A DNA stretch of 64,000 bases from the NCBI RefSeq assembly GCF_000771745.2, contig NZ_JPSL02000036.1:1-64000 (forward strand). The letters run 5' to 3'. Both the position numbers and the translations under genes were made by a program. Below, in pieces: positions 1 to 7,566 of this stretch (within the stretch, counting starts at the first letter, position 1; the number at the start of each line of letters is the position of its first letter). Under the pieces are notes generated by a model. It did no database searches, was not told the DNA's origin, and saw only the letters and a program-made list of their open reading frames with translations. Origin of the DNA: Thermus filiformis. GTDB taxonomy: Bacteria; Deinococcota; Deinococci; Deinococcales; Thermaceae.

Positions 1-1060
1 TAAGTGCCAACCCTTTATCATCTCAACATGGCAGCCCCTCTTCGGATTCAGCTGACCCCGGAGGAGGACCGGCTTCTGCTGGAGCTCTCCCTGAACCCGC
101 ATGTCCACAAGAAGACCCGCCTTTGGGCCATGATGGTCCGCCTGGCGGGCGAAGGCTGGGCCGCCCCCCAGATCGCCCGGCACTTCCACAAGGACCGCAC
201 CACCGTCTATCACGTTCTAAAGCGCTTCCTAAGGTCCGGCCCAAAGGGCCTCGTCTACCGGAAACCCCCGGGAGCACCCAGGAAATTCACCCCGGAGATA
301 GCGGCCTTTGTGCGGGAGAGGCTGGCCGAGGACCGGGTCTGGACCGCCCCTCAGCTGGCGCAGGCCATAGCGGAGCGGTTTGGGGGCTGCCTGGCCCCCA
401 AGGTCATCTCCCGGCACCTCAGGGCCATGGGGTACGTCTGGAAGCGGACGCGGTACGTGCCCGTAGGGAAGCCCAGCGCGGAGGAGGTTCAGGCCTTTAT
501 AGAGGAGGAAGAGGAAGCCAAAAGGGGGCGCGGGAAGGGGTGATGGAGGTGGGGTACTTGGATGAGAGCGGGTTTTCCCTGGCCCTTCCCCCCACCTATG
601 CCTGGTGTCGGAGAGGGGAGGCAAAGGCGGTGCCCCGGGCCTGGGGTTCTTTGGGTCGGGTGAACGTGGTGGGGCATCTGGTGCGGGGGAAGGAGGGGGA
701 GCGGCTGTACTTTGCCGTTTTGGAGGGGCCGGTGCGGTCGGAGGGGGTGCGGGCCTATTTGGACAGGGTCTCTGAGGCTCTGACCAAGCCTCTGAAGGTA
801 TTCATGGACAACGCACCGTTCCACCGGTCCAAGGAGGTGGAGGCCAGGAAGGGGGCGTGGCGGGAGAGGGGGCTTGCGGTGGGGTACCTGCCCCGGTACA
901 GCCCCCATCGGAACCCCATGGAGAACGTCTGGCGGCGGGTGAAGGGGTTTCTGATGCCCCGGCGGCACTACGAGAGCCTTGAGGAGCTCAAGGAGGCGGT
1001 GGTCCAGGCCCTCAGGGCCCTAGGGGGTGTGGAGTTGAAAATCTTGGGGGAGAGCACTTA
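1..1060 (+). mobile_element. IS630-family insertion sequence, apparently complete
   Basis: The element runs from the first bases of the window to 1060. Short inverted ends are visible: TAAGTGC at 1-7 mirrors GCACTTA at 1054-1060. IS630 elements insert at TA and duplicate it, so the TA pairs at 1-2 and 1059-1060 are the likely target duplication. The interior is filled by one transposase gene split over two frames. The duplicated left flank lies outside the window, so the left boundary rests on the repeat match alone. Confidence 0.8.
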
Positions 1061-1061
1061 G
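28..1061 (+). CDS. IS630 family transposase, two overlapping frames (-1 frameshift or coupled restart)
   Basis: This is a DDE transposase that cuts and joins the ends of its own element. The first frame (28-543; GTG at 4 is an alternative start) encodes the N-terminal helix-turn-helix region. The second frame, entered by about 543, carries the catalytic half: Asp in YLDESGF, Asp in VFMDNAPFH, and Glu in PHRNPMENVWRR. Joining the frames needs a -1 shift; the A4G5 run at 520-528 allows a GGG codon to slip back one base with full re-pairing. Alternatively the TGATG at 541-545 permits stop/restart. Both layouts occur in IS630 elements. The stop codon TAG falls in the right terminal repeat. I infer an intact, possibly active transposase. 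Confidence 0.8.
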
Positions 1062-1079
1062 CATCCCCGCCATGCTAAG
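1057..1079. repeat. 8-bp perfect hairpin spanning the right edge of the IS630 element
   Basis: CTTAGCAT (1057-1064) and ATGCTAAG (1072-1079) form a perfect stem around a 7-nt loop. The outer three bases on the left belong to the IS; the rest is target DNA. It lies just past the end of the minus-strand cobalamin operon, so the pre-insertion site was probably that operon's terminator hairpin. Confidence 0.55.
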
Positions 1080-1109
1080 CCTTTCCTCCTTCCCTAACCT
1101 TAGCCCAGG

Positions 1110-1961
1110 CTACCGCAGGAGGTGGAGGAGGACCCCGAGGAGAAGGCCCGCCCCGTAGCCCCAGGCCCCCACCCGAAGAACCCCCCGCCGCACCGCCTCC
1201 CGGGTGGGGGAGGGGGCCTCCGGGTTCAGGGCGTAGGCCCCCCGCTTGCGGAGCCGCACCCCCAGGGCCAGGGCCAGGCCGGCCATGGGGAAGCCGGCGT
1301 TGGGGGAGGGGGTCTTGCGGGCCTCCCCAAGGAGCCTTCCCCAGAGGCGGGGCGGGCAGAGGAGGAGGCCCGCAAGCCTCGCCGGAAGCAGGTTCAGGAG
1401 GTCGTCCACTCGGGCGGCGAAGGCCCCCTTGGCCCCGTGCTCCGGGTAGCCCCACATGGCGTCCGCGGTGTTGGCGTACCGGTAGAGGGCCGCCCCCCCG
1501 AGGCCGAAGAGGGCGTAGTAGAGGAGGGGGGCGAGGAGGCTGTCCGAAAGGTTTTCCGCAAGGCTTTCCAGGGCGGCCTCCCGCACCTCCTCCTCGGAGA
1601 GGTCCTCGGTCCTTCGGCTCACGATCCGGGAAAGGCGGGCCCGGGCGGCCTTGAGGTCCTTCCCCAAGGCTTCCTCTACCGAAAGCACCTCGGCGAGGAG
1701 CATCCTTAGGCTAAAGAGGGGCTTGAGGAGGAGGCCCAAGAGGACCCAGCCCAGGGCCAGGGGCCTAAGGAGAAAGTCCAGCAGGAAGGCGGGCAGGGCG
1801 AAGAGAAAGGCCCCAAGGGTCCAGTAGAAGGCCCCGCTCCAGAAGCCCTGCACCCTTTTCCAGGCCCAGTCCAGGTACTTACCCATCCAGACCACGGGGT
1901 GGAGGCGGGGAGGGGGCTCCCCGAAAAGGGCGTCCAGGAGGAGGGCCAGAAGGAGGCTCAC
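1110..1961 (-). CDS. cbiB: adenosylcobinamide-phosphate synthase CbiB
   Basis: CbiB attaches the aminopropanol arm to cobyric acid in the inner membrane. The 283-residue product is the usual family size and very hydrophobic, and begins with the typical LLLALLLDALFGEPPPRLHPVVWMG signature region. The GTG start at 1961 overlaps the cobA stop (TTGTGA), which indicates translational coupling; no good internal ATG competes. It is the last gene of the long minus-strand cobalamin operon. Confidence 0.9.
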   Translation of the reverse strand: MSLLLALLLDALFGEPPPRLHPVVWMGKYLDWAWKRVQGFWSGAFYWTLGAFLFALPAFLLDFLLRPLALGWVLLGLLLKPLFSLRMLLAEVLSVEEALGKDLKAARARLSRIVSRRTEDLSEEEVREAALESLAENLSDSLLAPLLYYALFGLGGAALYRYANTADAMWGYPEHGAKGAFAARVDDLLNLLPARLAGLLLCPPRLWGRLLGEARKTPSPNAGFPMAGLALALGVRLRKRGAYALNPEAPSPTREAVRRGVLRVGAWGYGAGLLLGVLLHLLR

Positions 1962-2647
1962 AAAAGTTCCCCGTAAAGGTTCACCACCCTTCCCACCACC
2001 AGGAGGGCGGGGGAAGGAAGCCCCTCGGCGAGGCCGGGGAGGTCCCGCACCCGCCCAAGCCGCACCTCCTCCCCCGGCCAACCCACCCGGGCGAGGAGGG
2101 CGATGGGGGTTTCAGGGGAGAAGCGCTCAAGAAGCCTCCCCTTGAGGCCCGCCAGGGCGTGGAGGGGCATGAGGAGGACCAGGGTGTCCGCCTGGGGGAG
2201 GGGGAGGGCGGGGTCGTGCCCCGTGGCCACGGCGAAGCTGTGGGCCAGGTCCCGGTGGGTGAGGGGGAGGCCCAGGGCGGAAAGGGCCCCGGTGGCGCTC
2301 GTCACCCCGGGGACCACCTCAAAGGGGATGCCCGCCCGCCTGAGGGCCAAGGCCTCCTCCCCCCCGCGGCCGAAGACCATGGGGTCCCCCCCCTTGAGCC
2401 GGGCCACCCGGCGCCCTTCCCGGGCCAGGGCGATGAGCATGGCCGTGATCGCCTCCTGGGGGGTCTTTTTCCCGTAGCCCTCCTTGCCCACGGGGATGAG
2501 CTCCCCCTTGGCCAGGGCGAGGATTTCCGGGTGGACCAGGCGGTCGTGGAGGACCACCTCGGCCTCCTCCAGGACCCTCAAGGCCTTGAGGGTGAGGTGC
2601 TCGGGTCCCCCGAAGCCCGCCCCCACCAGGTAGACCTTGCCCGTCAT
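1958..2647 (-). CDS. cobA: uroporphyrinogen-III C-methyltransferase (SUMT)
   Basis: This enzyme methylates uroporphyrinogen III at C2 and C7 with S-adenosylmethionine to give precorrin-2, the entry point to cobalamin and siroheme. The SAM-binding tetrapyrrole methylase motifs are clear: VYLVGAGFGGPEHLTLKA at the N-terminus, VVLHDRLV, RLKGGDPMVFGRGGEE, and VPGVTSATGA. The length of about 229 residues fits a single-domain SUMT, with no siroheme dehydrogenase fusion. I prefer ATG at 2647; ATG at 2662 and GTG at 2671 are in frame, but the latter lies inside a repeat. A repeat-bearing gap separates it from the upstream gene. Confidence 0.9.
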   Translation of the reverse strand: MTGKVYLVGAGFGGPEHLTLKALRVLEEAEVVLHDRLVHPEILALAKGELIPVGKEGYGKKTPQEAITAMLIALAREGRRVARLKGGDPMVFGRGGEEALALRRAGIPFEVVPGVTSATGALSALGLPLTHRDLAHSFAVATGHDPALPLPQADTLVLLMPLHALAGLKGRLLERFSPETPIALLARVGWPGEEVRLGRVRDLPGLAEGLPSPALLVVGRVVNLYGELL

Positions 2648-2668
2648 ACCCTTTTCTGCCATTTCCTT

Positions 2669-2752
2669 CACATGCGCGGCTCCGCCAGAGGGCTTGGGGA
2701 GCGTTTTACCGGGGCCCCCATCCTGGCGCGGGGCCAGGATGGGGTGGTATCA
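2669..2752. repeat. long copy of the intergenic hairpin repeat (about 84 bp)
   Basis: The core stem is CCCCATCCTGGC (2716-2727), a GCGGG loop, and GCCAGGATGGGG (2733-2744). About 45 bp upstream of the core also match the copy at 49878-49958, starting from CACATGCGCG here and CGCATACGCG there. It fills the gap between the DUF3209 gene and cobA inside one operon, so it could tune expression of the last two genes. Confidence 0.75.
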
Positions 2753-3112
2753 TCGCCTCCTTGGAAAGAGCCGGTGGAGCCGGTGGTGGAGGGCGTCCAG
2801 GTCCCGGTAGAGGGCCTCGGCCTCCGCCCTTAGAGCTTTAAGCCGCCCCTCCATGGCCTCGGCGGCGAGGAGAAGGCCCCGCCAGTAGGGCTCCTCGGGC
2901 TCCCTCGAGGCCTTCTCCTCCAGGTGGAGGAGGGCCTCCTTAAGGGCGGCCTCCATGGCGGGGAGGGTCCTCGCCCCGGAAAGCCGCAAAAGCTCCGGGC
3001 GGGAGGCCAAGACGGGGGCGAGCTCCTCCCGGTCGTGCTCCAGGTCGTGCGCCTCCTTCTCCAAAAGGGTTCCCAGCGCGATCCTAAGGGCCGAAAGCTC
3101 GTGGCATGCCAT
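2750..3112 (-). CDS. DUF3209-like small protein next to the cobalt chelatase
   Basis: The product is 120 residues, rich in charged helix, starting MACHELSALRIALGTLLEKEAHDLEHDR. From memory this resembles the DUF3209 family, whose members often neighbour CbiX in cobalamin operons; the function is unknown. The Cys-His pair at residues 3-4 and several His near the C-terminus (DALHHRLHRL) could bind metal, which is inference. The ATG abuts the cbiX stop with no gap, so the two are probably made together. A role as cobalt-handling partner of CbiX is plausible but unproven. Confidence 0.65.
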   Translation of the reverse strand: MACHELSALRIALGTLLEKEAHDLEHDREELAPVLASRPELLRLSGARTLPAMEAALKEALLHLEEKASREPEEPYWRGLLLAAEAMEGRLKALRAEAEALYRDLDALHHRLHRLFPRRR

Positions 3113-4219
3113 CTAGATCACCTCCAAAAGCTTTTCCCGGTAGACCTCCCCGCCTTCCAGGTGGGTCCTAAGAAGGCCGGGGAGGTCCTCCGGCCCCAGG
3201 CCCCCGTAGACCACCCCCTCGGGGTAGGCGATGAGGAGGGGCCCCTTCCCGCAGCGGCCGAGGCAGGGGGTGGGGGTGAGCTGGACCTGGGGGCCGAAGG
3301 GCCTCAAGGCCTCCTCCAGGGCCCGCAGGAGGGGGAGGCTTCCCCCCTCCCGGCAGGCCTCCCCCGTGCAGAGGAGGAGGTGGGTGAAGGGGCCGTGGGG
3401 GTGGCGGCCCGGGGCGAAGAGGGCGTGGCGGAGGGCCCTAAGCCCCGCGATCTGCGCCTCCCGCCTGGGGGCGTAGCGGCCTATGGGGAAGCGGAAGCGG
3501 CAGGTGTCGCAGGGGGCGTACCCCCCCTCCAGGGCCTCCCGGTACCGGTCCGAAAGGGCCTGGAGGAGGGCGGGGTGGCCCATGAGGGGGGGAAGGACCT
3601 CCAGGTCCAGCCCCTCCACCCGGGCAAGGAGCCTTTCCTCCACCACCCCCCGGAAGAAGAGGTGGGGGAGGAGGAAGACCCTTCTTGGCCTTAAGGCGGC
3701 GAGGCGCAGGAGGGCCTCCCTGGGCGTGGGCCGCGCCTTGGCGGCGTAGGCCGGGACCACGGGAAGCCCTGCTCTCTCCTCTATGAGCCGGGCCAGGGCC
3801 GCCCCTTCCGCGTTCGCCCCGGGGTCCGTCCCCCCCCGCAGGACCAGGACCGCCCCGTCCTCCGGGCCTGCCCCCCGGCGCCAAAGCCTCTCCGCCCAGA
3901 GGGCCACCAGGGCGGGGTGGGTGCCCAGGGGCCGGGCGAGGAGGAGGGGGGAGCCAGGGTAGCGGGCCCGGGCGGCCTCCAGGGCCAGGGGCAGGTCGGC
4001 CTTCAGGTGCCCCCCGCCCAGGAGGAGGAGGGGCAGGACCACCCCGCCTCCCCGGGCCCCGAGTTCCAGGGCCGCCTCCAGGAGGGCGGGGGGCTGGTGC
4101 TCGATGAACCCCAGGAGGACCTCCACCCCAAGGGCCCTCTCCAGCCCCTTCCTCAGGCCCAGGGCCAGGGCCCTCGCCCGGGGGTCCGGGGAGCCGTGGG
4201 CCACGAGGAGGGCCCTCAC
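3113..4219 (-). CDS. cbiX: sirohydrochlorin cobaltochelatase CbiX with C-terminal Fe-S ferredoxin-like domain
   Basis: CbiX inserts cobalt into sirohydrochlorin, the step that defines the anaerobic (early cobalt) route. The first ~230 residues form two chelatase-type halves; the start MRALLVAHGSPDPRA holds the metal-binding His. A CDTCRFRFPIG motif follows at about residue 247. The last ~80 residues look like a thioredoxin-fold [2Fe-2S] ferredoxin, with Cys in LLLCTGEACREGG and CLGRCGKG. Long CbiX forms with Fe-S centres are known. The GTG start at 4219 overlaps the cbiG stop (GTGA). The product is 368 residues. Confidence 0.88.
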   Translation of the reverse strand: MRALLVAHGSPDPRARALALGLRKGLERALGVEVLLGFIEHQPPALLEAALELGARGGGVVLPLLLLGGGHLKADLPLALEAARARYPGSPLLLARPLGTHPALVALWAERLWRRGAGPEDGAVLVLRGGTDPGANAEGAALARLIEERAGLPVVPAYAAKARPTPREALLRLAALRPRRVFLLPHLFFRGVVEERLLARVEGLDLEVLPPLMGHPALLQALSDRYREALEGGYAPCDTCRFRFPIGRYAPRREAQIAGLRALRHALFAPGRHPHGPFTHLLLCTGEACREGGSLPLLRALEEALRPFGPQVQLTPTPCLGRCGKGPLLIAYPEGVVYGGLGPEDLPGLLRTHLEGGEVYREKLLEVI

Positions 4220-5295
4220 GGCAGGGCCTCCTCCGGAAGCCTCAGGGGGAGGACCCCGAGGGCCAGGGTGAGGTTGCCCCGTTTGGTCTTCTCCACGAGA
4301 AGCCGCGCCCCCTCCGCCAGGACCGCCGCCTCCGCCACCCCCCATAGCCCCGTGTGGCGGAAGACCGCCTCCGAGGGGTTGGGGATGGGCTGGGCGTTTA
4401 AGACCTCCTTGGGGTAAAAGCGCAAGGGAAGCCCCGCCTCCTCGGCGAAGGCGAGAAGCCCCTCCTCGTCCCGCTTGAGCTCGGCGGTGGCCAGGACCCG
4501 GAGGCTTTCCCGGGCGAAGCCCCCTTCCTCCAAAAAGGCATGGACCTCCCGCCGGATCTCCTCCAAGGGGGTCCCCCGGTTGCACCCGATCCCCAGGACC
4601 AGGGCGGGCGGGTGGGCGAAAAAGGCGGGGACGGGGAGGGAGAAGGCCTTGCGCACGGTGAAGAGGACCATCCCCTCCACCCCTTCCGCCTCCGGGGCCC
4701 TTAGGAGGCGCACCATGGGGTAGCGCCCTAAGGGGCTTAGGTCCACGCAGTCCGAGTAAAACCCCACGGGCCTCCCGTCCACCAGGAGGGCGGAGACCTC
4801 CTTGAGGGGCTTCCAGTCGGGGACCCGGGCCGAGAGGGCCTTCGCCAGGAGGTCGGGGGCGGGGGCGTTTAGGCTGTCCGTTCCCGTGGTGAGGACTGCC
4901 TCCCCTCCCAGGGCCTCCGCCAGGTGGCGGGCCAGGGGGTTCGCCCCCCCGAGGTGCCCCGCGAGGAGTGGGACGAAGTAGCGCCCCTTGAGGTCCACCA
5001 CCAAGACCGCGGGGTCCACCCGCTTGTCCAGGATCAGGGGGGCGATGGCCCTTAGGACGATCCCCGCGGCCATCACGAAGACGTGGCCGTCGTGGAGGGG
5101 CCAGGTCCTTTGCAGGAGGTCTTTGATGGGCTCGGCGAAGTAGACCGCCCCCTCGGCCAGGCCCTGGTACTTGGCGGCCACGTAGAGGGTGCTCCCGGGA
5201 AGGACCCCCCGCACCCGCTCCGCCACGGCGAGGCCGGGGAGGGTGAGGGTGTAGACCGCCACCCGCTCGGGGCGGAGGGGGCCGAGTTCAGGCAT
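4216..5295 (-). CDS. cbiG: cobalt-precorrin-5A hydrolase CbiG
   Basis: CbiG opens the delta-lactone of cobalt-precorrin-5A and releases acetaldehyde during ring contraction. The 359-residue product shows the three expected regions: an N-terminal domain with FVMAAGIVLRAIAPL, a middle with GHLGGANPLARHLAEALGG and TTGTDSLNAPAPD, and a C-terminal domain with LGIGCNRGTPLEEI. The ATG at 5295 overlaps the end of cbiH by 8 bp. Its presence beside CbiX supports the early-cobalt pathway. Confidence 0.9.
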   Translation of the reverse strand: MPELGPLRPERVAVYTLTLPGLAVAERVRGVLPGSTLYVAAKYQGLAEGAVYFAEPIKDLLQRTWPLHDGHVFVMAAGIVLRAIAPLILDKRVDPAVLVVDLKGRYFVPLLAGHLGGANPLARHLAEALGGEAVLTTGTDSLNAPAPDLLAKALSARVPDWKPLKEVSALLVDGRPVGFYSDCVDLSPLGRYPMVRLLRAPEAEGVEGMVLFTVRKAFSLPVPAFFAHPPALVLGIGCNRGTPLEEIRREVHAFLEEGGFARESLRVLATAELKRDEEGLLAFAEEAGLPLRFYPKEVLNAQPIPNPSEAVFRHTGLWGVAEAAVLAEGARLLVEKTKRGNLTLALGVLPLRLPEEALP

Positions 5296-6151
5296 CCTCC
5301 CTCCTCAAGGAAAGCCCCGGGGTCTCCCCGGGGAGGGCCTCCAGGGTTTCCAGGTCGTACTTCAGGGCGTAGCCCCTTGGGGTGAGGAAGGTTCCCTCGT
5401 AGAAGCGGCTTTGGCGGTTGCCGATGACCACGGTGGTGAGCATCCCCGCCTCCACCCCTCCCAGGGCCCCCAGGGTGGTGAGGGTGACCTCCTGCCGCTT
5501 GCGGTAGGCGCTCTTCACCAGGGCGGCCGGGGTGGTCTCGGGCCGGTACTCCAGGAGGATCTCCGCGCTTTTCCGTAGCTGCCAGCTCCTCCGCTTGCTC
5601 TGCGGGTTGTAGAGGACCACCACGAAGTCCCCTTGGCCTGCCGCGTGGAGCCTCCGCTCGATGAGGGGCCAGGGGGTGAGGAGGTCGGAGAGGCTGATGA
5701 GGCAGGTGTCGTGGGCCAGGGGGCTTCCGAGAAGGCTTGCCACGGCGTTTGCCGCCGTGACCCCGGGGACCACCTCGAGGCGCACCTCCCGCCCCTCCCG
5801 GGCGAACCTCCCGGGCAGGCCCACCCCGCCGTCTGCCCGGCGGAACCCCCTTTCCTCCATAAGCTCCAGGACGGGGGCCGCCATCCCGTAGACCCCGGGG
5901 TCCCCCCCGGAGACCAGGGCGACCCGCTGCCCCTCTAGGGCCCGCTCCAGGGCCTCCTCCGCCCGGTCCAGCTCCTCCGTCATCCCCTTGCGCACCACCT
6001 CCTTGCCCTCCAAAAGGCCCATCTCCTCCAGCAGCTTGACGTAGGTGCTGTAGCCGATGACCACCTCCGCCTTCCCGAGGACCTCCCGGGCCCTCAGGGT
6101 GAGGCCCGGAAGGTCCCCCGGGCCCATCCCCACCAGGTAGAGCGTTCCCAT
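5288..6151 (-). CDS. cbiH: cobalt-precorrin-3B C17-methyltransferase CbiH
   Basis: The enzyme methylates C17 and contracts the corrin ring. Tetrapyrrole methylase motifs are present: LYLVGMGPGDLPGLTLRA, VIGYSTYVKLLE, VALVSGGDPGVYGMA, and EVVPGVTAANAVASLLGSPL. The segment after LISLSDLLTPW is typical of CobJ/CbiH. It has 287 residues, slightly longer than usual because of an insert after LMEERGFRRADGG. No C-terminal Fe-S or nitrite-reductase-like extension is fused here. It overlaps cbiG and sits 3 bp after cbiF. Confidence 0.88.
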   Translation of the reverse strand: MGTLYLVGMGPGDLPGLTLRAREVLGKAEVVIGYSTYVKLLEEMGLLEGKEVVRKGMTEELDRAEEALERALEGQRVALVSGGDPGVYGMAAPVLELMEERGFRRADGGVGLPGRFAREGREVRLEVVPGVTAANAVASLLGSPLAHDTCLISLSDLLTPWPLIERRLHAAGQGDFVVVLYNPQSKRRSWQLRKSAEILLEYRPETTPAALVKSAYRKRQEVTLTTLGALGGVEAGMLTTVVIGNRQSRFYEGTFLTPRGYALKYDLETLEALPGETPGLSLRREDA

Positions 6152-6154
6152 GCC

Positions 6155-6898
6155 TCACCTCCGGTAGCGGTGCTTAAACGAGGGTTCGTAGAGCCGGCTC
6201 CGCTTCCCCCTGGCCCGCAGGGCCTCCCCCACCAGGAAGACCGTGGTGTCCCGGGGAGGAAGGCCCTCGAGGCCCGCCAGGTCCGTAAGCCCCACCTCCT
6301 CCCCGGCCTGGCCCACCCGGTGCCCGTAGAGCACCGGGGTGTCCGGGGGAAGGCCCGCCTCCCGGAGCTCCCGGGCAAGCCTCTTGGGGTGCATCCCCGA
6401 GAGGTAGAGGGCCAGGGTCAGGCCGGGCCGGGCCAGGCTCGCCGGGTCCTGCCCCGGGGGCACGGGGGTCCGGACCCCAAGCCGGGTGAAGGCCACCGCC
6501 TGGGCCACCTCGGGGGCGGTGAGGGAGAGGCCGGCCCGGGCGGCCAGGGCGAAGGCCGCCGTGACCCCCGGGACCACGGCCACCTCCACCCCCAGGGCCT
6601 CCAGCCCCTCCTTCTCCTCCAAAAGGGTGCCGTAAAGCCCCGGGTCCCCCGAGTGGAGGCGCACCACCACCCCCCCTCGCCCCGCCTCCTGGGCCAGCCT
6701 TTGGACGATCTCCTCCAGCACCATCCCCTTGGAGTCCAGAAGCTCCGCTCTCGGAGCGAGCCCCTTGAGCACCTCCTCGGGGAAGAGGCTTCCCGTGTAG
6801 AGGACGAAGCGGGCCTCCTGAAGAAGCCTCGCCCCCCGCACCGTGAGGAGCTCCGGGTCCCCGGGCCCCCCGCCCACCACGTGCACCACGGGCCTCAT
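6155..6898 (-). CDS. cbiF: cobalt-precorrin-4 C11-methyltransferase CbiF
   Basis: CbiF moves a methyl group from SAM to C11 of the contracted ring. The 247-residue sequence has VHVVGGGPGDPELLTVRGARLL at the N-terminus, YTGSLFPEEVL, RLHSGDPGLYG, VVPGVTAAFALAARAG, and the late ALYLSGMHPKRLARELREAG motif diagnostic for CobM/CbiF. The ATG at 6898 overlaps the cbiL stop as ATGA; a longer upstream reading would run into cbiL and is rejected. Confidence 0.9.
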   Translation of the reverse strand: MRPVVHVVGGGPGDPELLTVRGARLLQEARFVLYTGSLFPEEVLKGLAPRAELLDSKGMVLEEIVQRLAQEAGRGGVVVRLHSGDPGLYGTLLEEKEGLEALGVEVAVVPGVTAAFALAARAGLSLTAPEVAQAVAFTRLGVRTPVPPGQDPASLARPGLTLALYLSGMHPKRLARELREAGLPPDTPVLYGHRVGQAGEEVGLTDLAGLEGLPPRDTTVFLVGEALRARGKRSRLYEPSFKHRYRR

Positions 6899-7566
6899 CC
6901 CTCCCCCCCTTTCCGCCAAAGCCCCACCAGGGTCCAGTAATCCCGCGCCACCCCTTTGGCCGCCCCCAGGGGAAGGACCCTTTCCCCCGGCATCCCAAGC
7001 CGCAGAAAGGCCCACCCCTCCCGGCCGGGGAAGGCCCTTTCCAGGGCCTCGAGGTCCTTGGCCTTGTAGACGAAGACGCTTTGGAAGCGGTCCAGCCCTT
7101 CAGGGTCCACGGGGCCAAGCCCCGTCACGCCCGCAAACCCCTCCTCCCCCAGGGCGATGGGCTTTAGGAGGCGGGCCGCCGCCAACTGGTGGGCGCTGAT
7201 CCCGGGGACGGCCTCCACCTGCACCCCCTCGAGGTAGGGCAGGAGGTTCAGGGGGGAGGCGTAGAGGAGGCTATCCCCCAGGACCAGGTACCCCCCTTCC
7301 CCGTACCGGGCCAGGGCCTCCCGGATGCGCCGGGCCGCCTCCTCCCGGGCCCGCCTCGCCCCCTCGGGGTCCCCCCCGGTGAAGAGGGGGAGGGGGAGGA
7401 GGGGCTTCCCCTCGGGGATGTGGGGGCGGGCAATCCTCAGGGCGAGGGACTCCCGCCCCTCCTCCTGGGGGTAGAAGAGGACGGGGAGGTCCCGGAGAAG
7501 GCGCAGGGCCTTGAGGGTGAGGAGCTCCGGGTCCCCGGGGCCCAGGCCCAAGAGGTAGAGCCTCAC
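6895..7566 (-). CDS. cbiL: cobalt-precorrin-2 C20-methyltransferase CbiL
   Basis: CbiL performs the C20 methylation that marks the corrin for ring contraction. The 223-residue product starts MRLYLLGLGPGDPELLTLKALRLL and has YLVLGDSLLYASP and VEAVPGISAHQLAAARL, which match the CobI/CbiL branch of the methylases. The ATG at 7566 overlaps the stop of cbiET. Sequence after VTGLGPVDPEGLD is divergent but colinear with the family. Confidence 0.87.
   Translation of the reverse strand: MRLYLLGLGPGDPELLTLKALRLLRDLPVLFYPQEEGRESLALRIARPHIPEGKPLLPLPLFTGGDPEGARRAREEAARRIREALARYGEGGYLVLGDSLLYASPLNLLPYLEGVQVEAVPGISAHQLAAARLLKPIALGEEGFAGVTGLGPVDPEGLDRFQSVFVYKAKDLEALERAFPGREGWAFLRLGMPGERVLPLGAAKGVARDYWTLVGLWRKGGEG

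Noticed and set aside
1-1061. Two independent genes in the IS630 element
   Set aside because: The two frames contain the N- and C-terminal halves of one transposase, so they are treated as one gene.
4220-4585. Longer N-terminus for CbiX
   Set aside because: The upstream extension is Gly/Pro-rich and fully overlaps cbiG; the GTG at 4219 gives the proper family start.
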